Shown here: piece by piece, positions 1 to 7,595 of the stretch
Layout: each line of letters opens with the position of its first letter
Numbering within the stretch: the stretch's first letter is position 1
Source of the DNA: Candidatus Atribacteria bacterium ADurb.Bin276
GTDB lineage: Bacteria > Atribacterota > Atribacteria > Atribacterales > Atribacteraceae
Length of the DNA stretch: 35,500 nucleotides
Assembly: GCA_002069605.1 (NCBI GenBank)
Contig: MWBQ01000118.1
Span: 1 to 35,500 of the forward strand
Direction: 5' to 3'
Program-made: the position numbers and the translations under genes
The notes under the pieces: model-generated
What the model was told of the DNA's origin: nothing
The model's database searches: none
Seen by the model: only the letters and a program-made list of their open reading frames with translations

Positions 1-240
1 CCGGAATGAGATTCTGGTTGGTTGCTCAATATGAGTTACCTATAAAAATTATTCCGGTATTTTTAGGATAGACCTTAATGCCAAGTTGTGGCACCAGATG
101 AAGGTGAAAACCCAAGATTCGACCTGCCATGGCAGGTCGCTACATTAATTAAAGAGTGGGCACAATGAAAATTGTGCCCACTACAATTTTTTAATCTTTT
201 GTAGGGGCTTGATTTATCATGCCCGTGGATTTTCAGGATA
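1..240 (-). repeat. Composite dispersed repeat, copy 1 (modules A and B, reverse orientation)
   Basis: This non-coding block is related to the blocks near 21930-22048 and 26075-26410, in reverse complement. Positions 1-115 (module A) match the reverse complement of about 21940-22048, sharing for example the stretches around TTGGTTGCTC, ATTCCGGTATTTT and AGGATAGACCTT. Positions 106-215 (module B) match the reverse complement of about 26075-26180. Module B contains an 18-bp perfect palindrome (121-138, GACCTGCCATGGCAGGTC) and a 12-bp hairpin (155-182). The right edge carries ATTTTCAGG (229-237), a motif that recurs at module edges elsewhere in the window. No transposase is present, so this is a non-autonomous or purely structural repeat. 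The left edge may continue outside the window. Confidence 0.75.
155..192 (+). terminator. Terminator-like hairpin inside repeat copy 1
   Basis: A perfect 12-bp stem (AGTGGGCACAAT at 155-166, partner at 171-182) closes on a GAAA tetraloop. A T-rich stretch (ACAATTTTTTAATC) follows on the plus strand. This is the shape of an intrinsic terminator for a plus-strand gene left of the window. It lies within a dispersed repeat, so it may only be part of the repeat's own structure. In the copy near 26110-26135 the matching hairpin is degenerate. Confidence 0.4.
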
Positions 241-537
241 GATGCAATTCATGTGATATGGTTGTACGTCCTTGTGGTAGAAAAGTGGTTTTATAAAAGC
301 TGATTTTGATAGAATATCAGTATAAATTTTCAATTATAATATTGTAATATACTTAATGTAGAGAAATGAAAATCCAAAAACCGATATTTGATAAAGCTAA
401 TTGATTTCTAAACAGAAAAGGTTGTATATACAATTCATTCCAAATTTTTTTCTTAGTTTTTATAATTCTCAATAGAAAAAAGAATATAAAGGTATTAAAA
501 AAACGTTAAAGTGAACGGCTGTTTGGGAAGGAATGAG
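241..537 (+). other. Intergenic, AT-rich upstream region of the lipoprotein gene
   Basis: No gene is seen here. The stretch is very AT-rich and has several TATA-like hexamers but no clear -35/-10 pair. A perfect 12-bp palindrome, TTGTATATACAA, lies at 422-433, about 105 bp upstream of the lipoprotein start, and could be an operator. GGGAAGG at 525-531 is the ribosome binding site of the next gene. Confidence 0.5.
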
Positions 538-1161
538 ATGAAGAAACGATTAATAAAATATCTCCCTTGGCTCACTCTCTTTTTTCTTTCTTTCATTATT
601 ACTTCCTGTATACCAAGCTTATTCCAGTTTGAAAATCCTCCAACCTACATCGCTCCAAACCTTCCTCCAATAGATATCCATGCCGATTCATTGGTTAAAA
701 AATATGGTTGGGATGAAAATTTAGTAACCCGTTGGCCAAACGGAATTGTTGAAGTTTTTGACATGACTGGGTATCCTCATCTTCAAGAGGTTCTCAACAA
801 ATGGAATGAGGTGATTGGAGGACCAACTTCTTTTTACCTCAGTCTCAATCCTTTAAGTCCAATTATTATTACCGTTGATTATAGTCTCAATTTATTTCAA
901 AATTGTGGATACACCGAAGTCTACATTGGAAATAATTCTATGATATACGGTGCGACAATTTTCATTTTTCCTGACGAAAACTTATGTCCTGTCTATGCTA
1001 CCCTGCTTCATGAATTTGGTCATGTAGTTGGTTTCGGAGGACATACTAGCGATGGATGTGTTATGGATCCAATAAATCTCGGGAACACTCATTTAAGTGA
1101 GTCAGTTCATGCTATGGTTCATCGGTTATATCAACTTCCTATCGGAAGTTATTTACCTTAA
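538..1161 (+). CDS. Putative lipoprotein with metzincin-like zinc protease motif
   Basis: This is a 207-residue secreted protein. It begins with a basic, hydrophobic signal segment ending in an ITSC lipobox (Cys24), so it is probably lipid-anchored on the periplasmic side. Near the C-terminus is HEFGHVVGFGGH (residues 158-169) followed by CVMDP with Met176. This resembles the metzincin zinc motif HExxHxxGxxH plus the downstream Met-turn, except that the third histidine is one residue late (HExxHxxGxxxH). I infer a matrixin-like or archaemetzincin-like metalloprotease; the substrate is unknown. The ATG at 538 is preferred over an in-frame GTG at 511, because GGGAAGG lies five to seven bases upstream and the signal peptide starts there. 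The SDR gene follows 46 bp downstream. The fold class is moderately supported, activity is unproven. Confidence 0.7.
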   Translation: MKKRLIKYLPWLTLFFLSFIITSCIPSLFQFENPPTYIAPNLPPIDIHADSLVKKYGWDENLVTRWPNGIVEVFDMTGYPHLQEVLNKWNEVIGGPTSFYLSLNPLSPIIITVDYSLNLFQNCGYTEVYIGNNSMIYGATIFIFPDENLCPVYATLLHEFGHVVGFGGHTSDGCVMDPINLGNTHLSESVHAMVHRLYQLPIGSYLP

Positions 1162-1207
1162 TTTTATTTAATCATTTAAAGAATTTTTATAAAAAAGGAT
1201 AATTTAA

Positions 1208-1969
1208 ATGGATTTTAAAAATAAAACAGTGGTAGTAACCGGTGGAGCTCAAGGGATTGGAAAAGTAATCTCTAAAGTTTTTCTTACCAAAGGAGCTTGG
1301 GTCTCGTCTTGGGACACAGATCAAGAAGCCCTAATGGAATGCAAAAATGAATGGCAAAGTTTTTTGTCTTTTTTCCCCTACCAATGTGATGTATCCAATC
1401 CCGAAAACATAAAAAATACTGTGAGTCTTTTAAGGCAACAATGTCAATCTATTGATATATTAATTAATAATGCTGGAATTTTGAACAATAAACCGATCGA
1501 GGAGCTTAAACCTGAAGAATGGGATCGGGTATTAAACGTTAATTTAAAAAGTATATATTTGATGGTCCATTTCTGCCTTCCTTATTTTTTACCAGGTTCA
1601 GTTATCATTAACATGGCTTCAACTCGAGCTTTTATGTCTGAGCCAAACACCGAAGCCTATTCTGCTTCAAAAGGAGGGGTGATCGCTCTTACTCATGCCT
1701 TGGCAATCTCACTTGCTCCTAAAAAAGTTCGGGTAAATTCCATAAGTCCCGGGTGGATTGAAACCAGGGATTGGAAAAAAGAAAGCCGGAGAGAAAACCC
1801 AAATTTGAGCATTATTGACCATCAACAACATCCAGCCGGGCGAGTCGGTATTCCAGAGGATATTGCTCATGCCTGTTTATTCCTTTCTTCCTCAGAAGCC
1901 AGTTTCATTACTGGGGCTAATCTTATTGTAGATGGTGGCATGACTGTAAAAATGATTTATGCGGATTAA
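1208..1969 (+). CDS. SDR-family NAD(P)-dependent oxidoreductase
   Basis: This 253-residue protein is a classical short-chain dehydrogenase/reductase of normal length. The dinucleotide-binding glycine motif TGGAQGIG is at residues 11-18 and NNAG at 87-90. The catalytic Ser138, Tyr151 and Lys155 (YSASK) are all present, as is the family's PG motif after RVNSIS. An aspartate at position 36, at the end of strand beta-2, suggests a preference for NAD(H) over NADP(H). The C-terminal ITGANLIVDGGMT stretch is typical of the glucose-dehydrogenase/3-oxoacyl-ACP-reductase-like branch. It is the first gene of a probable three-gene run with a cyclase-family protein and a G6PDH-like enzyme, so a sugar or sugar acid is the likely substrate. 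That last point is inference from context. Confidence 0.88.
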   Translation: MDFKNKTVVVTGGAQGIGKVISKVFLTKGAWVSSWDTDQEALMECKNEWQSFLSFFPYQCDVSNPENIKNTVSLLRQQCQSIDILINNAGILNNKPIEELKPEEWDRVLNVNLKSIYLMVHFCLPYFLPGSVIINMASTRAFMSEPNTEAYSASKGGVIALTHALAISLAPKKVRVNSISPGWIETRDWKKESRRENPNLSIIDHQQHPAGRVGIPEDIAHACLFLSSSEASFITGANLIVDGGMTVKMIYAD

Positions 1970-2031
1970 GTCTCACTATGACTAATTAGAAAATACAAGT
2001 TTTATCAGTTTAAAAAAGGAGGAACCATTTT

Positions 2032-2661
2032 GTGGACATGATCGATATTTCGATGGTGATATCACCAGAAATGCCTACCTACAAAGGGATAACAGAGAGA
2101 AAACCAAATATCGAAGTAACCAATACTATCGATCAAGGGTCTAATGAATCGCGTTTATCCATTTTGCACCATACCGGTACTCATGTTGATGCACCCTTTC
2201 ATATGCTTTCTCAAGGAAAAACTATCGATCTTTATCCTTTACAACACTTTGAAGGAAAGGCTATCGTATTAGAACTTTCAAATTTGGAAAAAATCGAAGC
2301 TGAACACCTTCTCCCCTATGAAACCAAAATATCAACTGTAGACTTTCTATTGTTAAAAACGGACAATTCTCTTCAGCAACTTCATCCAAAAAAATTTGTT
2401 TTCCTAGGTGAATCAGGAGCAGGTTTTCTTTCTAAAAAATTTTTAAAAGGTGTTGGTATCGATTCTCTCGGCATTGAAAGAGACCAGCCTCAACACCCTA
2501 CCCACCGTTTATTATTAGAAAATGATATTCTCATCTTTGAAGGATTAGTATTATCCCATGTGAATCCTGGTTTCTATTGGTTTTCTGGATATCCTTTAAA
2601 AATAAAAGCCGCGGATGGTTCGCCTATCCGAGCTTTCTTAAGGACTATCTCGAATGAATAA
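2032..2661 (+). CDS. Cyclase family protein (kynurenine formamidase-like metal-dependent hydrolase)
   Basis: This 209-residue protein belongs to the cyclase/KynB-like family. The metal-binding signature HTGTHVDAPFH is at residues 47-57, with His47, His51, Asp53 and His57 as expected ligands. Family members hydrolyse amides, lactones or related bonds and usually bind Zn or Mn. The start is a GTG at 2032, chosen because a strong GGAGG lies at 2018-2022 with nine-base spacing. The 3' end overlaps the next gene by eight bases, which implies translational coupling. Between a dehydrogenase and a G6PDH-like enzyme, a role in opening a lactone made by one of them is plausible but unproven. A kynurenine role is unlikely, since no tryptophan-degradation gene is near. 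Confidence 0.82.
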   Translation: MDMIDISMVISPEMPTYKGITERKPNIEVTNTIDQGSNESRLSILHHTGTHVDAPFHMLSQGKTIDLYPLQHFEGKAIVLELSNLEKIEAEHLLPYETKISTVDFLLLKTDNSLQQLHPKKFVFLGESGAGFLSKKFLKGVGIDSLGIERDQPQHPTHRLLLENDILIFEGLVLSHVNPGFYWFSGYPLKIKAADGSPIRAFLRTISNE

Positions 2662-4048
2662 CGAAAAGTTATTCATTTTCTTTGGTGCAACTGGTAATCT
2701 TTTTACTGAAAAAATTTTCCCAGCTTTTTATCATCTCATCCGTCGTGGAAAAATTGATAACTTTCATATACTGGCAATTGGCCGTCGGTTTGCAGATGAA
2801 AAATCCTACCAATCTTTTCTTTACCAATCTCTTTCAAATAAAATTCCTGAGCTCGATTCTTCAGTTTTGGATCATCTTTTTCAAAAAACCGATTATTATC
2901 AAGGGGATATCGATGATCCTCAGTCCCTCTTATCTTTTTTGGCTGAATATCATCTTAAAAACTACCAAGAAATTCTTTTCTATTTGTCAACACTTCCCTC
3001 AATTTATGCCCGAGTTCTTCTATTGATTAAAAGAATAAATGAGTATATACCATCAAAAATAATCAAAAAAATTATTATTGAAAAACCTTTTGGTTATGAT
3101 AAAAAGAGCTTTATTCATTTAAACCAGCTTTTTAATAAGTTAGTACCAGAGAGAAATATTTATTATGTGGACCATTACTTGGGAAAAGATACCGTTCAAA
3201 ATATTATTATTTTAAAAGCCGAGAATTGGTTTATTGAAAACCTGTTATCAGCGGGATATGTTAAAGAAATTCATATTGTTGTTAGTGAAAAGGAAGGGGT
3301 TGGTTCCCGTGGTAATTTTTATGAAGAAACCGGAGCGATTCGAGATATATTCCAAAATCACCTCCTACAACTTCTTTCATTGATTGCTATGGACATTCCA
3401 CCTCTCTGTCAAGAAGATAAAATTGAATGCTCTTCCTTTTTGAATTCAATGCAACAGAAAAAGATAGAAGTAATTCAAAATATAAAACTTCCTGATGCCA
3501 AACAGGTTTTTCTTGGACAATACCAAAGCTATTCTCTAGATGCCTCTAATCCTTTTAGTAAAACCGAAACTTTCATTCGACTTCCTCTATATATTTCGAG
3601 TAAACGTTGGTCGGGTGTTCCTTTTTGGATCATAACTGGGAAAAAGTTGGCTCAAAAAATCTCCTATATCGAGATTATCTTTCATTCAACAACCACAAAC
3701 GAAAACCGGCTAATCATTGAAATTCAACCTGAGGAAAAAATTGATCTAGTTATTCAAGCAAAAATTCCCGGCATGGGTTTATCTTCCTCTTCCGTCCGTC
3801 TCAATTTTAATTCTTTAGGAACCTTTGGAATCAATAGCCCCGAAGCTTATGAAAATATCATCATTGATTGTTTTCGAGGCGATAAAACCCTTTTCCCAGA
3901 CTCCCAATTTATTCTCCACTCTTGGGAAATCGTTGATCAATTGAGGGAGCTAATTAATAAAGAACAGATTAAAGTGGAAAAATATGCCGACACCTTTTAT
4001 CATGCCGAAGACTTTATAAATTCAAAAAATAACGCAGAAAACTATTGA
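2654..4048 (+). CDS. zwf: Glucose-6-phosphate 1-dehydrogenase family protein (divergent)
   Basis: This 464-residue protein shows the landmarks of glucose-6-phosphate dehydrogenase: an N-terminal nucleotide loop GATGNLF (11-17), EKPFG (143-147), the substrate motif DHYLGK (173-178) and QNHLLQLL with His236. Asp173, His174 and His236 line up with the catalytic Asp177, His178 and His240 of the Leuconostoc mesenteroides enzyme. It would oxidise glucose 6-phosphate, or a related sugar phosphate, to the lactone in the cytoplasm. It departs from typical enzymes by Asn instead of Asp in the GxxGD loop and by being somewhat short (usual length about 480-500). It overlaps the cyclase gene by eight bases upstream. 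Its last seven bases overlap the convergent LptC-like gene. True glucose-6-phosphate specificity is not certain. Confidence 0.85.
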   Translation: MNNEKLFIFFGATGNLFTEKIFPAFYHLIRRGKIDNFHILAIGRRFADEKSYQSFLYQSLSNKIPELDSSVLDHLFQKTDYYQGDIDDPQSLLSFLAEYHLKNYQEILFYLSTLPSIYARVLLLIKRINEYIPSKIIKKIIIEKPFGYDKKSFIHLNQLFNKLVPERNIYYVDHYLGKDTVQNIIILKAENWFIENLLSAGYVKEIHIVVSEKEGVGSRGNFYEETGAIRDIFQNHLLQLLSLIAMDIPPLCQEDKIECSSFLNSMQQKKIEVIQNIKLPDAKQVFLGQYQSYSLDASNPFSKTETFIRLPLYISSKRWSGVPFWIITGKKLAQKISYIEIIFHSTTTNENRLIIEIQPEEKIDLVIQAKIPGMGLSSSSVRLNFNSLGTFGINSPEAYENIIIDCFRGDKTLFPDSQFILHSWEIVDQLRELINKEQIKVEKYADTFYHAEDFINSKNNAENY

Positions 4049-4632
4049 TTGACGGTTTTTTCTCCTATAACAAATTTGCCCTTTTGAACTTTTTCAAAAA
4101 CTGGATTTTCGAAATCAAGATCGCTAATAAAATTCTGACACTCAATGTAATTATCATCGAAGAAAATCTTCGAGAGAGCAAACCCCTCAATAGTCTTATT
4201 ATTATCACGATAGACTAAACCAATCGATTCAATTCGGTTCCCATTTGTCGAAAGAACTTCAACAGTATCAACTAGCTGAAAGTCTTTATTATCGAGGTTG
4301 ATATAGCCTTTATTGCCTTTTAGAGTTGTCTTGACTTCCCCATTTTCGTCAAATACGACTAATTCTACCCCATTCGGGCAACTTGCACGCGATGACTGTT
4401 TGTTCAGCCTCATCTCTTTCGCTTCAAGTGCCCAAGCCAAGACTCCTTTTTCCCAACCTCTCACAACACCACCAGTTATAATAACCGGGGGATCTTCAGG
4501 TACTTCAACATTTTCTTCGGTCTTTTCTGAAGTCTCTTCATCTTCCGGTGGCGTTTGAGATTGAACTAAATTAAAAACAATAAAAAAGGCAACGGTTAAT
4601 ATTAATGCAATAACAACCAGTTTTATCCACAT
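4042..4632 (-). CDS. LptC-like LPS-export / DUF1239 family protein
   Basis: This 196-residue protein has an N-terminal membrane anchor (about residues 4-24), then an acidic, low-complexity linker rich in Glu and Pro, then a beta-rich domain. The domain contains repeating elements of the LptC/OstA type: GWEKGVLAWALEAKEM, a KGNKGYINLDNK turn and VEVLSTNGNRIES. LptC links the inner-membrane LptB2FG transporter to the periplasmic LptA bridge that carries lipopolysaccharide. No other lpt gene is in view. The 3' end overlaps the convergent G6PDH-like gene by seven bases. The 200-bp gap upstream (4633-4832) has no gene that I can support. The family call rests on pattern similarity, so it is moderate. 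Confidence 0.65.
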   Translation of the reverse strand: MWIKLVVIALILTVAFFIVFNLVQSQTPPEDEETSEKTEENVEVPEDPPVIITGGVVRGWEKGVLAWALEAKEMRLNKQSSRASCPNGVELVVFDENGEVKTTLKGNKGYINLDNKDFQLVDTVEVLSTNGNRIESIGLVYRDNNKTIEGFALSKIFFDDNYIECQNFISDLDFENPVFEKVQKGKFVIGEKTVNQ

Positions 4633-4832
4633 ATTTTATCGAGAGAATGCGAAAATACCGTTTTCTCTTTCAATCCTTTCAGTCTTATAATCTGATAAAA
4701 TCCAAGGAGTTTCCTGTTGTATTAATTCCTAAACTTTCCCAACAAAGAAAGAAAAACAGTAAAAATTTAAACTCCTCGCCCCAAGTTACAGAAAAATGGA
4801 GCGAGGGGGCAAGTTTAACAAGATACCATAGG

Positions 4833-6548
4833 TCATTTTTCCAACTCATACGGCCAACAAGCTAAACCACCATCCATTACCTTAACGTTGCCAAAGCCAT
4901 TCGATTTCAATATCAGTAAAGCTTCATAACCTCTTAAGCTCACTGCACAAAAGGTAATTATCTCTTTTTCCCGTGGCAATTCATCTAATTTTTGTTTAAG
5001 ATTGCCCAAAGGTATTAGAGTGCTCCCCGGAATCCTAACTTGTTGATATTCCTTAGGGGTTCTTACATCTAAAAGGATAAAATCTTCATTCCTTTTCCTT
5101 TTCTTTTCCACTTCTAAAGCTGATATTCCTATCATAGATCTATTCAGTTTGTTCCGTATAACATTGGCTGCAACGCAGACATTATCAATTGCTGAAGCAT
5201 AAGGAGGAGCATAGGGTATATCAAGCATCGATAAGTCTTCAATGGTTCCTCCATAGTAGAGAGCTGTTGCAACAGTATTCGCGCTTTTCATAATATCCCC
5301 AGCTCCAACAAACTGGCCTCCCAATAGTTTTCCATTCCGTTTATCGACAATAATTTTGGTAATTACTCGTTTTGCACCAGGATAGTAATGAGCTTTATCG
5401 GGAGCAGGTACTAAGGCATACTCGGCATCAAAACCCAAATCCTTAGCTTGTTTTATTCCTAAGCCAGTTCGTGAAACCGTGTAATCGAATAGTTTAAAAA
5501 CAACTGAATTTAAACCACCTCGAAATACTTCTTGACCACCAGCAATATTAATGGCCACTGCTCGACCCTGTTTATTGGCAAGAGAACCCATGGGCATATA
5601 AGCACTCTTCAAGCAAACTAAATTTTCAATCTCAACGCAATCTCCTGCAGCATAAATAAATGGATCGCTGGTTCTCATAAATAAATCAACTTTAATACCA
5701 CCAGTCTCTCCAATTTCCAAACCTGATTTTTTTGCTAAATCGGAATTGGGACGAAATCCAGTTGCAATAATAACGGCATCAGTATCGTATACATCCTTGT
5801 CGGTAACTACCTTTTTAACTATCCCACCTTCTCCTTCCAGTCGGAGTATTTTCTCTTCAACACGTACATTGACCCCTTTTTCCTGGCAATAACGACGCAC
5901 TAAAATTCCTAAATCATCATCAAGAATGGGGAGAATTTCTGGTAGCATTTCTATGACTGTAACCGATAACCCACTTTTCACCAGGCTCTCAGTCATTTCC
6001 ATTCCAATCAAGCCACCACCAATGATAACCGCTTTCTTTGCCATTTTTTCTTTAATAATCCATCGAATCGCCTCGGCATCTTCAATGCCATGGAGAGTAT
6101 ACACGTGGGACAAATCCATACATCCCAATTCCATGCCAGGGTGCTCAATATCTACTGCTTTTATTGGTGGAATCATTACTTTTGCTCCAGTAGCAAATAC
6201 CAAGTAATCATAAGGTAAGGTTTTTATCTGGTTGGTATCGAGGTTTTTTACCTCTACTTCTTTTTTTAACCGGTCAACCTTAATTGCTTCAGTTCGATTG
6301 TACACTTTCACATTTTTGGTTTTTTCAAAAAACTCAGGATCACGCAATACTCCTACTGGGGTTTCCATTAATTCTCGCTGTTCTTTTATGTCCTCGCAAA
6401 TATAATAAGGTAAGCCGCAGCCTGCATAGGATAAAAATTGACCTTTTTCAATGATAGTTATTTCCACCTCATGGTCTAACCTTCTAAGCTTAGCAGCTAT
6501 TTTTGGACCAGCAGCAACTCCACCAATAATTACAACTCTTTTTGCCAT
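4833..6548 (-). CDS. CoA-disulfide reductase / NADH-dependent persulfide reductase with C-terminal rhodanese domain
   Basis: This 571-residue protein is a fused FAD- and NAD-dependent disulfide reductase plus rhodanese. The FAD loop GGVAAGP is at residues 9-15. The single redox cysteine Cys44 in SYAGCGLPYY is the hallmark of CoA-disulfide reductases. A second GxGxxG-like loop (VIIGGGLIGME) binds NAD(P)H, and ATGFRPN and YAAGDC close the FAD domain. From about residue 460 a rhodanese domain follows, with its loop cysteine at Cys534 (FCAVSLRG). Such fusions reduce CoA disulfide or CoA persulfide and support polysulfide or redox metabolism in anaerobes. The ribosome site AGGGGTGAT sits just upstream of the ATG. 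The small membrane protein gene lies 44 bp upstream on the same strand and is probably co-transcribed. Confidence 0.92.
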   Translation of the reverse strand: MAKRVVIIGGVAAGPKIAAKLRRLDHEVEITIIEKGQFLSYAGCGLPYYICEDIKEQRELMETPVGVLRDPEFFEKTKNVKVYNRTEAIKVDRLKKEVEVKNLDTNQIKTLPYDYLVFATGAKVMIPPIKAVDIEHPGMELGCMDLSHVYTLHGIEDAEAIRWIIKEKMAKKAVIIGGGLIGMEMTESLVKSGLSVTVIEMLPEILPILDDDLGILVRRYCQEKGVNVRVEEKILRLEGEGGIVKKVVTDKDVYDTDAVIIATGFRPNSDLAKKSGLEIGETGGIKVDLFMRTSDPFIYAAGDCVEIENLVCLKSAYMPMGSLANKQGRAVAINIAGGQEVFRGGLNSVVFKLFDYTVSRTGLGIKQAKDLGFDAEYALVPAPDKAHYYPGAKRVITKIIVDKRNGKLLGGQFVGAGDIMKSANTVATALYYGGTIEDLSMLDIPYAPPYASAIDNVCVAANVIRNKLNRSMIGISALEVEKKRKRNEDFILLDVRTPKEYQQVRIPGSTLIPLGNLKQKLDELPREKEIITFCAVSLRGYEALLILKSNGFGNVKVMDGGLACWPYELEK

Positions 6549-6592
6549 TTTTTATCACCCCTATTTTATAAAGCTTACAACAGCTTCCATTA

Positions 6593-6865
6593 TTAAGGTG
6601 CTTTCATATCCATTACATTGTTATATATGGCACCCAAACAATAAAGAGCTGCTCCACCAATAATGATTACTAATCCACCAATAGCTCCACTAATATTTCC
6701 AGCTATTGCCCAACTCGTCCCAGGCATCATTGTAGATGATTCATTGGGTAGGTTGGGCACAGTGAGAAAACTTAAAAACCTGCTCATTCCAAACAACGTA
6801 AAAACAATAACAATAATTCCAAAAACTAAGGTTATAATTCCAATTATTTTTAAAAATGTACCCAT
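6593..6865 (-). CDS. Small hypothetical membrane protein
   Basis: This 90-residue protein is unrecognised. It has two hydrophobic segments, about residues 4-25 and 52-80, joined by a short loop containing SRFLSFLTVPNLPNES. The second segment is glycine-rich (GNISGAIGGLVIIIGGAAL), which favours tight helix packing. The start is well supported by GAGGAGGGG shortly before the ATG. A TATAAT box on the minus strand (6910-6915) is a possible -10 element, though no good -35 is visible. Located 44 bp upstream of the CoA-disulfide-reductase fusion, it may form an operon with it; a membrane partner role is conjecture. Confidence 0.7.
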   Translation of the reverse strand: MGTFLKIIGIITLVFGIIVIVFTLFGMSRFLSFLTVPNLPNESSTMMPGTSWAIAGNISGAIGGLVIIIGGAALYCLGAIYNNVMDMKAP

Positions 6866-7307
6866 AATAACCCCTCCTCAATACACTTTTTTTTATTGTA
6901 TCAAAATGTATTATATCCGTAACTAAAGGTTTTCATTAATTCTAGTATTTTTTTGAACGATGTTTTATTTCGCTTTAATAAATCCAGCTTTAAAATTGAA
7001 TCACGTTATAATACAAAGAAACTAAAAAGGAGCTTTCAAGGAGTTATGAATAAATACTTTTTTACTGATCAAAATTAGACACTTATATTAAATATTAAAA
7101 GGATTTTCCAAATCATTCTCCAATTTCTTCAATATGATAATCAAGACTTAGATACTCTCCTATCAAAGGTTTAAAACCATCAGTCCGACTAAAAAATTTG
7201 AAAGAATCATTTAAAATTTCATTCTTATTACAGAATGGCAATGACCTTTAAAAATCAATCCCTTTTTAATAATAAATTTTCTTGCCAAGGGTAAATTGTC
7301 GTATTAT

Positions 7308-7336
7308 TTGACTTTCAATTCTTTCTATACTATAAA
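7308..7336 (+). promoter_or_regulatory. Predicted housekeeping-sigma promoter of transport operon A
   Basis: TTGACT (7308-7313) and TATAAA (7331-7336) are separated by exactly 17 bp, and each matches the consensus at five of six positions. Transcription would begin near 7343 and give a leader of about 250 nt before the binding-protein start at 7596. The surrounding DNA is AT-rich, so chance hexamers are common and this remains a prediction. Confidence 0.5.
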
Positions 7337-7510
7337 TTATTCAAGGATTAAATAAAGTGATTCATTGTCTATTGCTAGTTAGGATTTAAATGTGACTGCT
7401 TTGTTTCATAAATCTTCTTTTTTTTCTATAACCTTTTTTTTATAAATAAAAAATGAGTTGATTTTTTAACAATTGAATTCAAGCTTCAAAAAGAATTGCT
7501 CAAGAAACTG

Positions 7511-7520
7511 AGGAGGTGAT
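7511..7520 (+). promoter_or_regulatory. Orphan Shine-Dalgarno sequence in leader of operon A
   Basis: AGGAGGTGAT is complementary over ten bases to the 3' end of bacterial 16S rRNA, yet no ATG, GTG or TTG follows at a usable distance. The real ribosome site and start of the binding-protein gene lie 75 nt further on. In Bacillus cry3A, a start-less SD of this kind (STAB-SD) binds ribosomes and protects the mRNA 5' end. A similar role is inferred here. A matching element lies at 19125-19133 in operon B. Confidence 0.45.
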
Positions 7521-7595
7521 AAAGTACAAAAAACCAAGTTCCCTAAATATCAAACTTTAGAACTTTGTAAAGGAAGTTTTTAAGGAGGGAGAAAC

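Larger units (their letters stand above)
6866..7595. other. 730-bp AT-rich intergenic region with leader of transport operon A
   Basis: No convincing protein gene lies here. Visible items are a minus-strand TATAAT (6910-6915), a 10-codon plus-strand reading frame at 7046-7078 (MNKYFFTDQN) preceded by two purine-rich SD-like stretches and a TATAAT, and a minus-strand frame of 32 codons (7113-7211) that could be a gene remnant. There is also a good plus-strand promoter at 7308-7336, and AGGAGGTGAT at 7511-7520, a perfect match to the anti-Shine-Dalgarno, with no usable start codon behind it. The true ribosome site of the binding-protein gene is AAGGAGGGAG at about 7582-7591. Confidence 0.55.

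Noticed and set aside
4647-4865. 72-codon plus-strand frame between the LptC-like and CoA-disulfide-reductase genes
   Set aside because: It has no ribosome site, its composition is not protein-like, and its end overlaps the reductase gene on the other strand.
7113-7211. Minus-strand 32-codon frame (ATG start, GEYLSLDYHIEEIGE end) in the gap before operon A
   Set aside because: It looks slightly protein-like and may be a gene remnant, but it has no ribosome site and I cannot assign a family.
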